From assembly GCF_000757725.1 (NCBI RefSeq), contig NZ_JJMU01000033.1, positions 31,404 to 95,403 of the forward strand: DNA of 64,000 nucleotides. The letters run 5' to 3'. The notes under the pieces are model-generated. The model was given only the letters and a program-made list of their open reading frames with translations. It did not search any database and had not been told where the DNA came from. The position numbers and the translations under genes were made by a program. Of this stretch, positions 54,881 through 63,826 are shown one piece after another; position 1 is the first letter of the stretch, and the number at the start of each line of letters is the position of its first letter. The DNA is from Sphingobacterium deserti. Its GTDB lineage: Bacteria; Bacteroidota; Bacteroidia; Sphingobacteriales; Sphingobacteriaceae.

Positions 54881-54923
54881 TAACAGCACATACATAAATA
54901 CAATTCTATATATTAAAAATTGA

Positions 54924-55838
54924 ATGGAAAAAATTAACGGATTGATTGCGGCAAACTTCGCACCTTACAATACGGATGGTTCCGTAAACTATGCCTTGAT
55001 ACCCGCTATCGTCGAGGAAATGCTACAGCAGGGGGTAAAAGGTGTTTTTATATGTGGCACTAATGGCGAGGGGCCTAGTCTATCGACTGAGGAGCGCATG
55101 CAATTGGCAGAAGCTTATGTCAACATCGTGAACAAGCGTTTGTTGGTCTTTGTGCATGTGGGGCATAGCTCCATTACCGAGGCTAAACGACTTGCCGCCC
55201 ATGCAGCGGAAATCGGAGCCGACTATATATCGGCCGTTTCGGCATTTTATTTCAAACCCAGCTCCGTAGATAATCTGGTAAGCTGCATGGCCGCGATTGC
55301 CTCCGCCGCGCCAAAAACCCCTTTCTTTTACTACCACATCCCTACCGTAACCGGTATCAGTATTGATCTGTTGGCATTTTTGGAATTGGCGGAACAGGCT
55401 ATTCCCAGCTTTGCCGGTATAAAGTATACGGCTTCTACGATCCACGAATATCAGGCATGCCTGCATTATAAAGATGGGAAATATGACATCCTATTTGGCT
55501 TTGACGAGCTCCTGTTGCCGGCCTTGGCGGTAGGTGCGAAAGGTGCTATCGGTAGTACGTACAACTACGCTGGAAGATTGTACAATCAAGTGATAGCTTT
55601 ATTTGAGGCAGGTAAGCTTGCCGAAGCAGAGCTGTTGCATTTTGAAGCGGTTAAGATGATACGGCTGCTCGTCAAATATGGGCCTATTCCCACACAGCGT
55701 TCGATTATGAAAAAAATTGGGCTCGATCTTGGGATACCCCGTCTGCCTTTACGGTCTCTTTCGGCCGAGGTTGAACAAGCACTTTATGCGGATCTAACTG
55801 CCTCAGGTTTTATTGCATTAACTAAGGACGAGCAATAA
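54924..55838 (+). CDS. nanA: N-acetylneuraminate lyase
   Basis: 304 residues, a TIM barrel of the DHDPS/NAL family. The pyruvate-site motif GTNGEG is at 45-50, the catalytic tyrosine is 137 in FFYYHIP, and the Schiff-base lysine is 167 in GIKYTAS. The YYHIPTVTG context distinguishes the lyase from dihydrodipicolinate synthase. It cleaves Neu5Ac into N-acetylmannosamine and pyruvate in the cytoplasm. 43 bases after the second sialidase; no promoter is seen in the gap, so the operon continues. The nanM stop-to-start spacing downstream is 2 bases. Confidence 0.93.
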   Translation: MEKINGLIAANFAPYNTDGSVNYALIPAIVEEMLQQGVKGVFICGTNGEGPSLSTEERMQLAEAYVNIVNKRLLVFVHVGHSSITEAKRLAAHAAEIGADYISAVSAFYFKPSSVDNLVSCMAAIASAAPKTPFFYYHIPTVTGISIDLLAFLELAEQAIPSFAGIKYTASTIHEYQACLHYKDGKYDILFGFDELLLPALAVGAKGAIGSTYNYAGRLYNQVIALFEAGKLAEAELLHFEAVKMIRLLVKYGPIPTQRSIMKKIGLDLGIPRLPLRSLSAEVEQALYADLTASGFIALTKDEQ

Positions 55839-55840
55839 CG

Positions 55841-56935
55841 ATGAGGAAACATCTGTTTTTACTGATCTATTTAACAAGCACTATGGTAGGGCTACAAAGC
55901 TGTAATACACAATATGCTCCAGGCAACTGGAGTTGGGAGGAACTGCCTGCTGTGCCCGATGATATTGGGTTTGCCGGCGCTTTTGCTGGCACTGTTGATG
56001 GAGGCCTAGTGGTGGCGGGTGGTGCAAATTTTCCGGATGGAAAATTGCCGGCAGCGGGCGGCGTCAAACAGTGGACAGATCGGGTATTTCGTTGGGAGGA
56101 ACAAAAACAGCGTTGGACAGTGTTGGGCCGCTTGCCTATGGCTTTGGGCTATGGGGCCTCTGCGTCCTTTGACGGCAAGCTCTATATCGCAGGAGGGAGC
56201 CATGGGGGCGGGCATACGGACAAGGTCTATTGTCTTCGTTTTTCAAATACGGGTGTAACGTCGGAAGAGCTTCCCCAGCTTCCGCAGACTTTGGCCAATA
56301 CGGGCAGTGTGCTTGTTGGCGCTGTGTGGTATGTGCTGGGAGGGATCGGGACGGCCGATGCGCAGTACGCCAGTAACGGTTGCTATGCCCTAGACTTGCT
56401 GCAGCCAAACAAAGGTTGGCAGGTTTGTCCGCCAGTGCCCGGTAAAGGGCGCATGTTGGCCGTGGTGGGCACTGATGGCGAAGCACTGTACGTGTTTTCT
56501 GGCGTTGCACTCGTTGCCGGACAGCGTGAATATCTGCGTGATGCTTACCGTTACAGTAGCGTAGACGGCTGGCAGCCGCTTCCTGATTTGAAGAGTGCGG
56601 TTGCCGCGGCACCCAGTCCGGCTTATTATGGTCAAGGGCGCTTTTATATCTTCGGTGGTGATGATGGCGCGCTGGTTAACATGTCCTCTGGACGAGATCA
56701 TCCGGGTTTTTCGAAGTTGATCCGTGTGTTCGATCCTACGGTATCGCGTTGGTCGGTAGCCGGTGAGATGACGCTTTCTACACAAGGTGCAACGCCGCAT
56801 AGCAGCGGAAAGTTGGAAGCACCCGTAACGACTACTGGCGTGCTATCGGCAACAGGTGTGACGTTGGTCATGGGCGAGGTACGTCCTGGCATTCGTACTA
56901 CACGGGTTTTAAAAGGGAGTATGGCTAAAGATTGA
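55841..56935 (+). CDS. nanM: N-acetylneuraminate epimerase/mutarotase (NanM-like kelch propeller), lipoprotein
   Basis: 364 residues. The lipoprotein signal ends at cysteine 21 (LQSC). Kelch-type blades recur: GLVVAGGANFPDGK, KLYIAGGSHGGGH, WYVLGGIGTAD, ALYVFSGVAL and RFYIFGGDDGA. The GGANFPDG segment and gene context match NanM, which speeds conversion of alpha- to beta-Neu5Ac in the periplasm after sialidase release. Residues after the cysteine are not of the surface-export type, consistent with a periplasmic face. Two bases after nanA; the next gene begins at or just after its stop. Confidence 0.88.
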   Translation: MRKHLFLLIYLTSTMVGLQSCNTQYAPGNWSWEELPAVPDDIGFAGAFAGTVDGGLVVAGGANFPDGKLPAAGGVKQWTDRVFRWEEQKQRWTVLGRLPMALGYGASASFDGKLYIAGGSHGGGHTDKVYCLRFSNTGVTSEELPQLPQTLANTGSVLVGAVWYVLGGIGTADAQYASNGCYALDLLQPNKGWQVCPPVPGKGRMLAVVGTDGEALYVFSGVALVAGQREYLRDAYRYSSVDGWQPLPDLKSAVAAAPSPAYYGQGRFYIFGGDDGALVNMSSGRDHPGFSKLIRVFDPTVSRWSVAGEMTLSTQGATPHSSGKLEAPVTTTGVLSATGVTLVMGEVRPGIRTTRVLKGSMAKD

Positions 56936-56940
56936 ACTAC

Positions 56941-58170
56941 ATGAAAAAACATGCTACATTTTACACTTGGTTTGTCGTTGCGGTATTGTGGATTGTTGCC
57001 TTCCTCAATTACTTCGATCGCATATTGATTACCTCCATGCGCGATCCTATTGTACAGGAGTTTGAACTTAGTGATGCACAATTTGGTTTGTTGACCACTA
57101 TATTTCTGGTTGCTTATGGGCTGTTTAGTCCTCTAGGCGGCTTCTTGGCCGATCGATATTCCCGAAAAGGGCTGATTGTCTTCTCGGTACTAGTGTGGTC
57201 GGCCATGACGATATGGACCGGCTATTGCCGTTCTTTGGAAGAACTACTGTTGGCCCGGTTTTTAATGGGTGTCAGTGAGGCCTGTTATATTCCGGCAGGC
57301 TTGGCCATGATCACCGATTATCACCGCGGTCGTAGCCGCTCGTTGGCTACCGGCCTGCACATGAGCGGCCTTTATGCTGGTATGGCCTTAGGTGGTGTAG
57401 GTGGATATATGGCCGATTTATGGGGCTGGCGATTTGGTTTCCATTTGTTTGGTTTTATAGGCGTAGCATACGCTATTTTCCTATTTTTTGTACTAAAGGA
57501 GTTTCAAGAAGATCCACAGCCATTGCCGGAAAGTAGGGAAGTTGTGCCACAGAAGATACAACTGCGTGAAACGTTGCACGGTATTTTTCAGTTGCGTTCT
57601 TTTTGGTATTTGCTGTTTTATTTTGCTATTCTAGGTATGGCCAATTGGATCGTCAACGGCTGGATGCCTACTTTCCTTCGTCAGCAATTTGATCTCAACT
57701 TGGGCGAAGCCGGCCTATCGGCAACGGGCTATATTCAAATCGGTTCTTTGGTAGGCGTAGTAGTCGGTGGAATTCTAGCTGATTATTGGAGTGGCCGATC
57801 AGCGCGCGGTCGTCTTTATGCCATCGTGATCGGCTTTGTGCTGGGGGCGCCCGCTTTGTTTCTGCTGTCTTCTAGTACTTTGTTTGGAGCCGCTATCTTA
57901 GGTATGTTGCTTTTTGGCCTCGGTCGAGGTTTTAATGATGCGAACTTGATGCCGCTGCTACGGCAGATTGTAGATTCTCGGCATGTCGCCACTGCGTACG
58001 GTTTCTTAAACTGTTTAAGCACCATTATCGGAGGTGTTATGGTGTATATTGGGGGTGCTTTAATGGATATGCAAATAGGCCTTTCCCTTATTTATCAGGT
58101 GGTGGCGGTGCTACTGCTGTTCGGTACGCTTCTCCTGCTATTCGTGCGTATCCGCAAAGCAGTTTGTTGA
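56941..58170 (+). CDS. nanT: MFS transporter, probable sialic acid permease (NanT-type)
   Basis: 409 residues from the ATG at 56941. A TTG at 56932, overlapping the nanM stop, would add only three residues. Twelve hydrophobic helices; MFS signatures in FLADRYSRKGLIVFSVLVWS (loop 2-3), RFLMGVSEACYIPAG (helix 4) and GILADYWSGRSARGRLY (loop 8-9). The family resembles the anion:cation symporters used for sialic acid and hexuronates. As the last gene of the operon beside nanA and nanM, it most likely carries Neu5Ac across the inner membrane. No ManNAc kinase or epimerase follows. Confidence 0.85.
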   Translation: MKKHATFYTWFVVAVLWIVAFLNYFDRILITSMRDPIVQEFELSDAQFGLLTTIFLVAYGLFSPLGGFLADRYSRKGLIVFSVLVWSAMTIWTGYCRSLEELLLARFLMGVSEACYIPAGLAMITDYHRGRSRSLATGLHMSGLYAGMALGGVGGYMADLWGWRFGFHLFGFIGVAYAIFLFFVLKEFQEDPQPLPESREVVPQKIQLRETLHGIFQLRSFWYLLFYFAILGMANWIVNGWMPTFLRQQFDLNLGEAGLSATGYIQIGSLVGVVVGGILADYWSGRSARGRLYAIVIGFVLGAPALFLLSSSTLFGAAILGMLLFGLGRGFNDANLMPLLRQIVDSRHVATAYGFLNCLSTIIGGVMVYIGGALMDMQIGLSLIYQVVAVLLLFGTLLLLFVRIRKAVC

Positions 58171-58338
58171 GGCGAATTAGCTTAATCGGTTAGCGATGTG
58201 CTCCGCTGTAGGGTGGGGAGCTGTGGAGGATATGATACAATTAATATCAACGAAAGTTCGCAATTTAATTTTGCAGTGTTTTTTATGACAATAGGTACGC
58301 TACATAGCGCAATTTAAAATCATCTCTTTTTCAAAATA

Positions 58339-58377
58339 AAAGTGCCTCCAAAAGTATGAAACTTTTGAAGGCACTTT
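58339..58377 (-). terminator. Bidirectional terminator between the nan operon and rplY
   Basis: A 17-base arm (58339-58355) and its inverted partner (58361-58377) pair with a single mismatch around a 5-base loop (AAAGTGCCT ... AGGCACTTT). On the minus strand it is followed by TTATTTTG, on the plus strand by CTTTAC. It ends rplY and probably the nan operon too. Confidence 0.8.
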
Positions 58378-58417
58378 CTTTACGGCATCCCTTTTTAGAT
58401 AACTAAAAAAGATTAAC

Positions 58418-59014
58418 TTATTTTTTACCGCCTTTTGCTGCTTTCGCTGCTTCTTGCTCTGCTTGACGTAGGGCACGAGACATGATTACAGATACGATAG
58501 TATCGTCAGAGTTGTTAAGGATTTTTGCATTTTCTAATGCAATTTGTCTTACACGTACAGATTTACCAACTTCCAAAGATTCCATAGGAACTTCGATTTC
58601 TTGCGGAAGATTGTTAGGTAACGCTTTAACCCGTAATCCACGTAACTTCTGTACTAATTTACCACCCATTTTAACACCAGGTGAAGTACCTGTTAATTGG
58701 ATTGGAATATTTACAGAAACTTCTTTATCGTCGAATAACTCTAAAAAGTCAACATGCGTAACCACATCAGTTAATGGGTGGAATTGTGCATCTTGAACGA
58801 TAGCTTTAGTTTTTTTGCCATCTAAATCCAACTCTACGAATACTACATCTGGAGTATAAAGAACCGGTTTTAAATCAGCTGCGGATACCGAAAAGTGCGT
58901 TTGCTCTTTACCACCGTAAAGTACTGCTGGAATATTTCCTTCGTAACGTAACTCTTTCGAACCTCTTTTCCCTACGCTCTGTCTTACAGAACCGCTAATA
59001 GCAATTGATTTCAT
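58418..59014 (-). CDS. rplY: 50S ribosomal protein L25, CTC family
   Basis: 198 residues: an N-terminal 5S rRNA-binding L25 domain (about 1-90, with MKSIAISGSVRQSVGKRGSK and DAQFHPLTDVVTHVDFLEL) plus the C-terminal TL5/CTC beta domain (about 95-180), then a charged lysine/alanine tail (AKAAKGGKK). It binds 5S rRNA in the large subunit. It lies downstream of prs on the same strand with a 126-base gap that contains both a hairpin and its own -7 element, so it can be expressed separately. Confidence 0.95.
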   Translation of the reverse strand: MKSIAISGSVRQSVGKRGSKELRYEGNIPAVLYGGKEQTHFSVSAADLKPVLYTPDVVFVELDLDGKKTKAIVQDAQFHPLTDVVTHVDFLELFDDKEVSVNIPIQLTGTSPGVKMGGKLVQKLRGLRVKALPNNLPQEIEVPMESLEVGKSVRVRQIALENAKILNNSDDTIVSVIMSRALRQAEQEAAKAAKGGKK

Positions 59015-59037
59015 TGTCTTAATATTATTTTGAGGTG

Positions 59038-59045
59038 CAAAAATA
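59038..59045 (-). promoter_or_regulatory. -7 element of rplY
   Basis: The minus strand reads TATTTTTG, a match to TAnnTTTG, 23 bases before the rplY ATG at 59014. The -33 region overlaps the A/T-rich stretch after the prs terminator and is not distinct. Confidence 0.4.
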
Positions 59046-59083
59046 CAGTAAACTTTTTATTAATAAAAGAGTTAGCAAAAATA

Positions 59084-59110
59084 AAAGGTGGATCAGCTCG
59101 ATCCACCTTT
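59084..59110 (-). terminator. Terminator of prs
   Basis: A perfect 11-bp stem, AAAGGTGGATC / GATCCACCTTT, has the 5-base loop AGCTC (GAGCT on the minus strand). The minus strand continues TTATTTTTGC. It lies 30 bases after the prs stop codon. Confidence 0.8.
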
Positions 59111-59140
59111 CATTATAAAGGATAGTGCTCGTTGATGTTT

Positions 59141-60097
59141 TTACTTAATGTCAAAAAGATCAGATATAGATCCGTGCTCATTGACATTTTTTATTGCATG
59201 GGCAAATAGATCTGCTGTCGACAATACGTTGATTTTACTGCAGTTTCCTATTTTCTCCTCGTTCAATCGAATCGTGTCCGTTACAATCATCTCTGTCAAG
59301 ACGGAGTTTTCAATCGTTTCATACGCTTTTCCCGAAAGGACAGCATGCGTACATACCGCGCGTACAGAATTCGCCCCATTTTCCATAATTAGCGCCGCAG
59401 CTTTGGAAAGGGTTCCTGCCGTGTCGCAAATGTCATCAATCAAAACAACATCTTGTCCCTTTACGTCGCCGATGATCGACATCGATTCGATTTCGTTGGC
59501 GCGCTTGCGACGTTTATCACAGATAATGACTTCCGCGTTGAAGAATTTTGCAAATGTCCGCGCACGGTACGACCCACCCATGTCTGGGGAAGCGATTGTC
59601 AAATTAGGTAAATTCAATGATTTGATGTAAGGAACGAATATGATCGATCCATCTAGGTGATCCATAGGGATATCAAAGAAACCTTGAATTTGCGCTGCAT
59701 GCAAGTCCATCGTCATGATGCGGTGTGCACCTGCAGCCGTTATCAAGTTTGCCATGAGTTTGGCGCCAATTGCCACGCGAGGCTTGTCTTTTCTGTCCTG
59801 ACGAGCGAAGCCGAAGTAAGGAACCACTGCAGTTATGTAATGTGCAGATGCCCGTTTAGCGGCGTCAATCATTAGTAAAAGTTCGAAAAGATTGTCGGTA
59901 GGTTGGTTGGTGGATTGGATAAGGAAGACGTCGCTTCCGCGAACAGACTCATTATAGAAGGGTTGAATCTCTCCGTCGCTGAATTTAGACAAGGTCTTGT
60001 CGCCAAGTGGTTTGCCATAAGATTTGGAGATTTTTTCTGCTAACTCCACTGTTCCCGACCCTGCGAACAGCTTCACCGTGTTAAATTGCAAAGGCAT
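59141..60097 (-). CDS. prs: Ribose-phosphate pyrophosphokinase (PRPP synthetase, class I)
   Basis: 318 residues. Conserved features: FAGSGTVELAEKISKSYGKP at the N-terminus, the catalytic flexible loop ARQDRKDKPRVAIGAK, the metal-binding DLHAAQIQGFFDIPMDHL, and the PRPP loop VLIDDICDTAGT. It makes PRPP from ribose 5-phosphate and ATP for nucleotide, histidine and NAD synthesis. A tRNA-Gln gene lies 67 bases upstream on the same strand with no obvious terminator between, so processing of a tRNA-prs transcript is possible. Confidence 0.95.
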   Translation of the reverse strand: MPLQFNTVKLFAGSGTVELAEKISKSYGKPLGDKTLSKFSDGEIQPFYNESVRGSDVFLIQSTNQPTDNLFELLLMIDAAKRASAHYITAVVPYFGFARQDRKDKPRVAIGAKLMANLITAAGAHRIMTMDLHAAQIQGFFDIPMDHLDGSIIFVPYIKSLNLPNLTIASPDMGGSYRARTFAKFFNAEVIICDKRRKRANEIESMSIIGDVKGQDVVLIDDICDTAGTLSKAAALIMENGANSVRAVCTHAVLSGKAYETIENSVLTEMIVTDTIRLNEEKIGNCSKINVLSTADLFAHAIKNVNEHGSISDLFDIK

Positions 60098-60164
60098 TAT
60101 GCGTGATTTTATGTTGGATTAACTCAATATTTTCACTGTATCTACCAAATAATGTTCGAGAAAG

Positions 60165-60235
60165 TTGTCCGACCTGGATTCGAACCAAGACTAAATGAAC
60201 CAAAATCACTTGTACTACCCTTATACTATCGGACA
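60165..60235 (-). tRNA. tRNA-Gln(TTG), copy 1
   Basis: 71 nt. The acceptor stem TGTCCGA/TCGGACA is 7 bp; D-stem GTA/TAC; anticodon stem AGTGA/TCATT with loop TTTTGGT, giving anticodon TTG (reads CAA); T-arm CTTGG-TTCGAAT-CCAGG. Discriminator A; the CCA end is not encoded. Confidence 0.93.
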
Positions 60236-60343
60236 AAACTTTTCCAAAAGATTCCTTTTGGTATTGGGGGACAAAGTTAGCCAAATGTTTGTGAAAACAA
60301 AATACTTTTTAAAGCTATAAAAACGTTGACGCCGAATGGTTTA

Positions 60344-60384
60344 CAACAAAAAAGGAGAACATTTTCATGCTCTCCTTTTTGTTG
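60344..60384 (-). terminator. Terminator between the two tRNA-Gln genes
   Basis: CAACAAAAAAGGAGA (60344-60358) pairs with TCTCCTTTTTGTTG (60371-60384) with one bulged A and a 12-base loop. On the minus strand it directly follows tRNA copy 2 and even overlaps its last three bases; its 3' arm holds a T-run. Confidence 0.7.
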
Positions 60385-60452
60385 TCCGACCTGGATTCGA
60401 ACCAAGACTAAATGAACCAAAATCACTTGTACTACCCTTATACTATCGGACA
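60382..60452 (-). tRNA. tRNA-Gln(TTG), copy 2
   Basis: 71 nt, identical base for base to copy 1 at 60165-60235, with the same cloverleaf and anticodon TTG. It is transcribed first on the minus strand and appears to have its own terminator hairpin, so the two copies look like separate transcription units. Confidence 0.93.
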
Positions 60453-60722
60453 ATCATTTTGTCAACACATATATTGTTCTGTTTTGACGATGCAAATATA
60501 CGCCTGTTTTTATTTTTTGCAAAACTTTTTTTGCTAAATACACTATCAGGGCTGATTTTCAGGCGGATATTTTTTGTGTTTCCACAATCAGAATCCATTG
60601 CACCGATGCACGCCATGTTTGTGATTTTAAAAACTTTCGTTAAAATGTGTAAATAATATTTAATACTCGCTTAGTATTCCTTAATTTCGAACCGTAAAAA
60701 AGCATTACCTTATCAAAATAGA

Positions 60723-63700
60723 ATGAATTATAATAAGATTAACAACCTTTTGGGATGGATTTGCGCTGCGATAGCAACGATTGTCTATGTCATGACCGTT
60801 GAACGCACGGTTAGTTGGTGGGACTGTGGGGAATTTATTGCTTCGGCTTTAAAAATGCAGATTGTACACCAGCCGGGCGCCCCGCTGTTTCTCATGCTGC
60901 AAAATGTGTTTTCAAATTTAGCGATGGGTGATGGAGCTAAAATTGCTTTTTGGATGAATATGGGCTCGGCAATATGCAGCGGGCTGACTATCTTATTCCT
61001 ATTCTGGACGATCACGGCATTAGGTAGAAAAGTATTTACAGGGTATGCTAGTCATGCTCCTTTGAGCGCTACACAGATGTTTTTGGTGATGGCATCTGGC
61101 GTTGTTGGCGCTCTTGCTTATGCTTTTACCGATACATTTTGGTTTTCAGCCGTTGAATCTGAAGTTTACGCCATGTCTTCCCTTTGTACGGCTGTCGTTT
61201 TTTGGGGTATTTTGAAATGGGAAGCAAGAGCTGAGGATTTACAGGCAGATAGGTGGTTGATTTTTATAGCGTACGTTATGGGATTATCCATAGGAGTCCA
61301 CTTGCTGAACCTACTCGTTATTCCGGCTATAGCATTGGTCGTTTATTTCAGAAAGACGAAAGAAAGCACAAGTGCTGGTATTATAAAATCTTTGGCGATT
61401 GGGGTTGTGATATTAGGCGTTATCTTATGGGGCGTAATTCAGTTTTCCATTAAGTTTGCCGCATATTTCGACCTATTTTTTGTGAATTCGCTAGGCACTG
61501 GTTTCGGTCTTGGCGCAGCGTTTTTCGCAATTTTAGTTATTGGCGGGTTGGTATACGGCATTCTCTATTCAATTAAACAAGGGAAACGCCTATTAAATAT
61601 CGCGTTGATCAGTACGGTTTTCATTTTATTGGGATATAGCTCTTTTGCCATGATTATGATCCGCGCAAAGGCGAATCCTACATTGAACAACAGTGATCCT
61701 GATAATGCTTTTAGCTTTTTGAGTTATTTAAACCGGGAACAGTATGGTGATGAACCTTTGTTTAAGGGGCGCTTCTTTGATTCACGTCCCACGGGCATGG
61801 AAGAAGGCAAAAAGGTTTACCGAAAAGATGGTAGTAAATATGTTGTCGCTAAGCGGAACCCTGTTTATACCTACGATAAAGAAACATTGTTCCCACGGAT
61901 ATATAGCGAGAAAGGGGGGCATCCAGAATACTACCGGGAGTATCTCGGCTTGGGACCAAACGAGGCTCCAACTTTTGGGGACAATCTTAAGTTCTTCTTT
62001 GGCTACCAGATTGGCCACATGTATGGACGATATTTTCTTTGGAACTTTGCCGGTCGCCAAAACGATCAACAAGGTCACGGTTCTTTTACCGAGGGTAATT
62101 GGATAAGCGGTATCAAACCTCTTGATAACGCTTTGTTGGGCGGGCAAGATAAATTACCTACCTCCGCAAAGACAGATCCTTCTAGAAATACCTATTTCTT
62201 TTTACCACTTATTATTGGCTTGTTAGGCGCATTTTGGCACTTTGGTAAGCGGCAGCGCGATGCTGGCGTCGTAGGTTTGCTTTTCTTTTTTACAGGAATA
62301 GCCATCGTCCTTTACCTGAATCAAACGCCTATGCAACCGCGGGAGCGGGATTATGCCTATGCGGGCTCTTTTTATGCGTTCAGCATTTGGATCGGCTTGG
62401 GCGTTTTAGCCATTGCGGAATTCCTTTCCAGAAAAGTAAATGCTAAGGTTGCAGGTTATGCCGCTGCGGCCATTGGGGTCGTGGCAGGGCCGGTAATTTT
62501 AATTGCTCAAAATTACGATGACCATAACCGTTCAGAGAAGACATTGGCGCGAGATATGGCGCGGAATTACCTGGAGTCCTGCGCGCCGAATGCAATACTG
62601 TTTAGCTATGGTGATAATGACACCTATCCATTATGGTACGTGCAAGAGGTGGAGGGCTTCCGTACGGATGTACGTGTAGTAAACTTAAGTTTGCTAAGTG
62701 CAGATTGGTACATGAGGCAAATGATGGAGAAAGTGAATGATGCAGATGCGCTGCCAATCAACATTAACCCCGAGCTGGTAAAAGACGGTGTGCGTGATGT
62801 TATTTATTACCAAGACTATAATATTCCCGGCTATGTGCCTGTGAAGACGTTGGTTCAGGTGATGCTGTCTGACAATGCGGATAACAAAGCACAATTGCAA
62901 AGCGGCGAGTATGTCAATTTATTGCCGACTAAAAAAATGGAACTGGCGGTAAATAAACAGGACGTTATAGCGAATAAAGTGGTGCCGAAAGATTGGGAAT
63001 CAGCGATCGTGGACACCATGCGGTGGAACTACAGCCAAAATTACGTAAGTCGTGCCGAATTGTCTATGCTTTCGATTCTCGCCAATAATAATTGGAAACG
63101 ACCAGTTTATTTTACCATCACAACACCGGAAGATAACTACATGGGACTTGATCGGTATTTGGTAAGCGAAGGCTTTGCATACCGTTTAATGCCAGTAGAC
63201 TTTGGTCTGAAGGAAGGTGATCCGGCGACTATTCAAAATGTTGATCAAACTTACGACAACATCATGAATAAGTTTACCTGGGGTAATATTGGTAAAGCTT
63301 CTTACGTGGATCCAGATTCGTACCGTTACATCAGCATGTATGTGGGCACTATATATGGCGAAACAGCACAACAATTGCTTGCCTCTGGCGAGAATGATAA
63401 GGCTAAAAAGCTTGTCATAAATGCATACGACAATATGCCTAAGCGTACCTACCTGATGGGCGAGGCAATGAGTTATGTGCCGTTATTGGAGGTGATGTAT
63501 AAAGTTGGTGAGACTGCAAAGGCAAATGAAATTGCCAAACGCAACCTTCAATTTATTCGTGAAAATATGGCTTATTATGAAGCGGTGTCTGAAGCGAAAT
63601 CAAATCTTGAATACCGAAACATGCGGTTCGGGCTCGCTGCTATCCAGCGATATAAACAATTGATGGATCAAATCAATCAGCCAGACCTGAAAAAGCAGTC

Positions 63701-63752
63701 TGATGAACTGTTTAATGTTTATAGACACTATTTTGAGCAAGGAGCTCAATAG
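60723..63752 (+). CDS. DUF2723 large membrane protein (putative GT-C protein glycosyltransferase)
   Basis: 1009 residues. An N-terminal membrane half (about 10-610) has a dozen or so helices and the DUF2723 start SWWDCGEFIASALKMQIVHQ followed by PGAPLF; the aspartate and glutamate (34, 37) in the first outside loop fit the catalytic acidic position of GT-C enzymes. The C-terminal half (about 615-1009) is soluble, with ending helices of TPR type (GENDKAKKLVINAYDNMPKR). The human relative TMEM260 is an O-mannosyltransferase, so a lipid-linked sugar transfer to exported proteins is a reasonable inference. Single gene, closed by a hairpin at 63780. Confidence 0.85.
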   Translation: MNYNKINNLLGWICAAIATIVYVMTVERTVSWWDCGEFIASALKMQIVHQPGAPLFLMLQNVFSNLAMGDGAKIAFWMNMGSAICSGLTILFLFWTITALGRKVFTGYASHAPLSATQMFLVMASGVVGALAYAFTDTFWFSAVESEVYAMSSLCTAVVFWGILKWEARAEDLQADRWLIFIAYVMGLSIGVHLLNLLVIPAIALVVYFRKTKESTSAGIIKSLAIGVVILGVILWGVIQFSIKFAAYFDLFFVNSLGTGFGLGAAFFAILVIGGLVYGILYSIKQGKRLLNIALISTVFILLGYSSFAMIMIRAKANPTLNNSDPDNAFSFLSYLNREQYGDEPLFKGRFFDSRPTGMEEGKKVYRKDGSKYVVAKRNPVYTYDKETLFPRIYSEKGGHPEYYREYLGLGPNEAPTFGDNLKFFFGYQIGHMYGRYFLWNFAGRQNDQQGHGSFTEGNWISGIKPLDNALLGGQDKLPTSAKTDPSRNTYFFLPLIIGLLGAFWHFGKRQRDAGVVGLLFFFTGIAIVLYLNQTPMQPRERDYAYAGSFYAFSIWIGLGVLAIAEFLSRKVNAKVAGYAAAAIGVVAGPVILIAQNYDDHNRSEKTLARDMARNYLESCAPNAILFSYGDNDTYPLWYVQEVEGFRTDVRVVNLSLLSADWYMRQMMEKVNDADALPININPELVKDGVRDVIYYQDYNIPGYVPVKTLVQVMLSDNADNKAQLQSGEYVNLLPTKKMELAVNKQDVIANKVVPKDWESAIVDTMRWNYSQNYVSRAELSMLSILANNNWKRPVYFTITTPEDNYMGLDRYLVSEGFAYRLMPVDFGLKEGDPATIQNVDQTYDNIMNKFTWGNIGKASYVDPDSYRYISMYVGTIYGETAQQLLASGENDKAKKLVINAYDNMPKRTYLMGEAMSYVPLLEVMYKVGETAKANEIAKRNLQFIRENMAYYEAVSEAKSNLEYRNMRFGLAAIQRYKQLMDQINQPDLKKQSDELFNVYRHYFEQGAQ

Positions 63753-63779
63753 CGAAATAATTTAATGAGAATTTTTGTG

Positions 63780-63806
63780 ATGAGCCCGGTACTGTATCGG
63801 GCTCAT
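63780..63806 (+). terminator. Terminator of the DUF2723 gene
   Basis: A perfect 9-bp stem, ATGAGCCCG / CGGGCTCAT, has a 9-base loop, 27 bases after the stop codon; the sequence continues TGCATTTAC. Confidence 0.7.
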
Positions 63807-63826
63807 TGCATTTACATAACTCCTTC

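Noticed and set aside
44909..58170. Mobile element carrying the nan locus
   Set aside because: No transposase, integrase or terminal repeats are seen at either edge; only gene order suggests insertion.
60165..60452. tRNA repeats as attachment sites of an integrated element
   Set aside because: The two full-length identical tRNA genes flank only 146 bases containing a terminator; there is no integrase or cargo between them.
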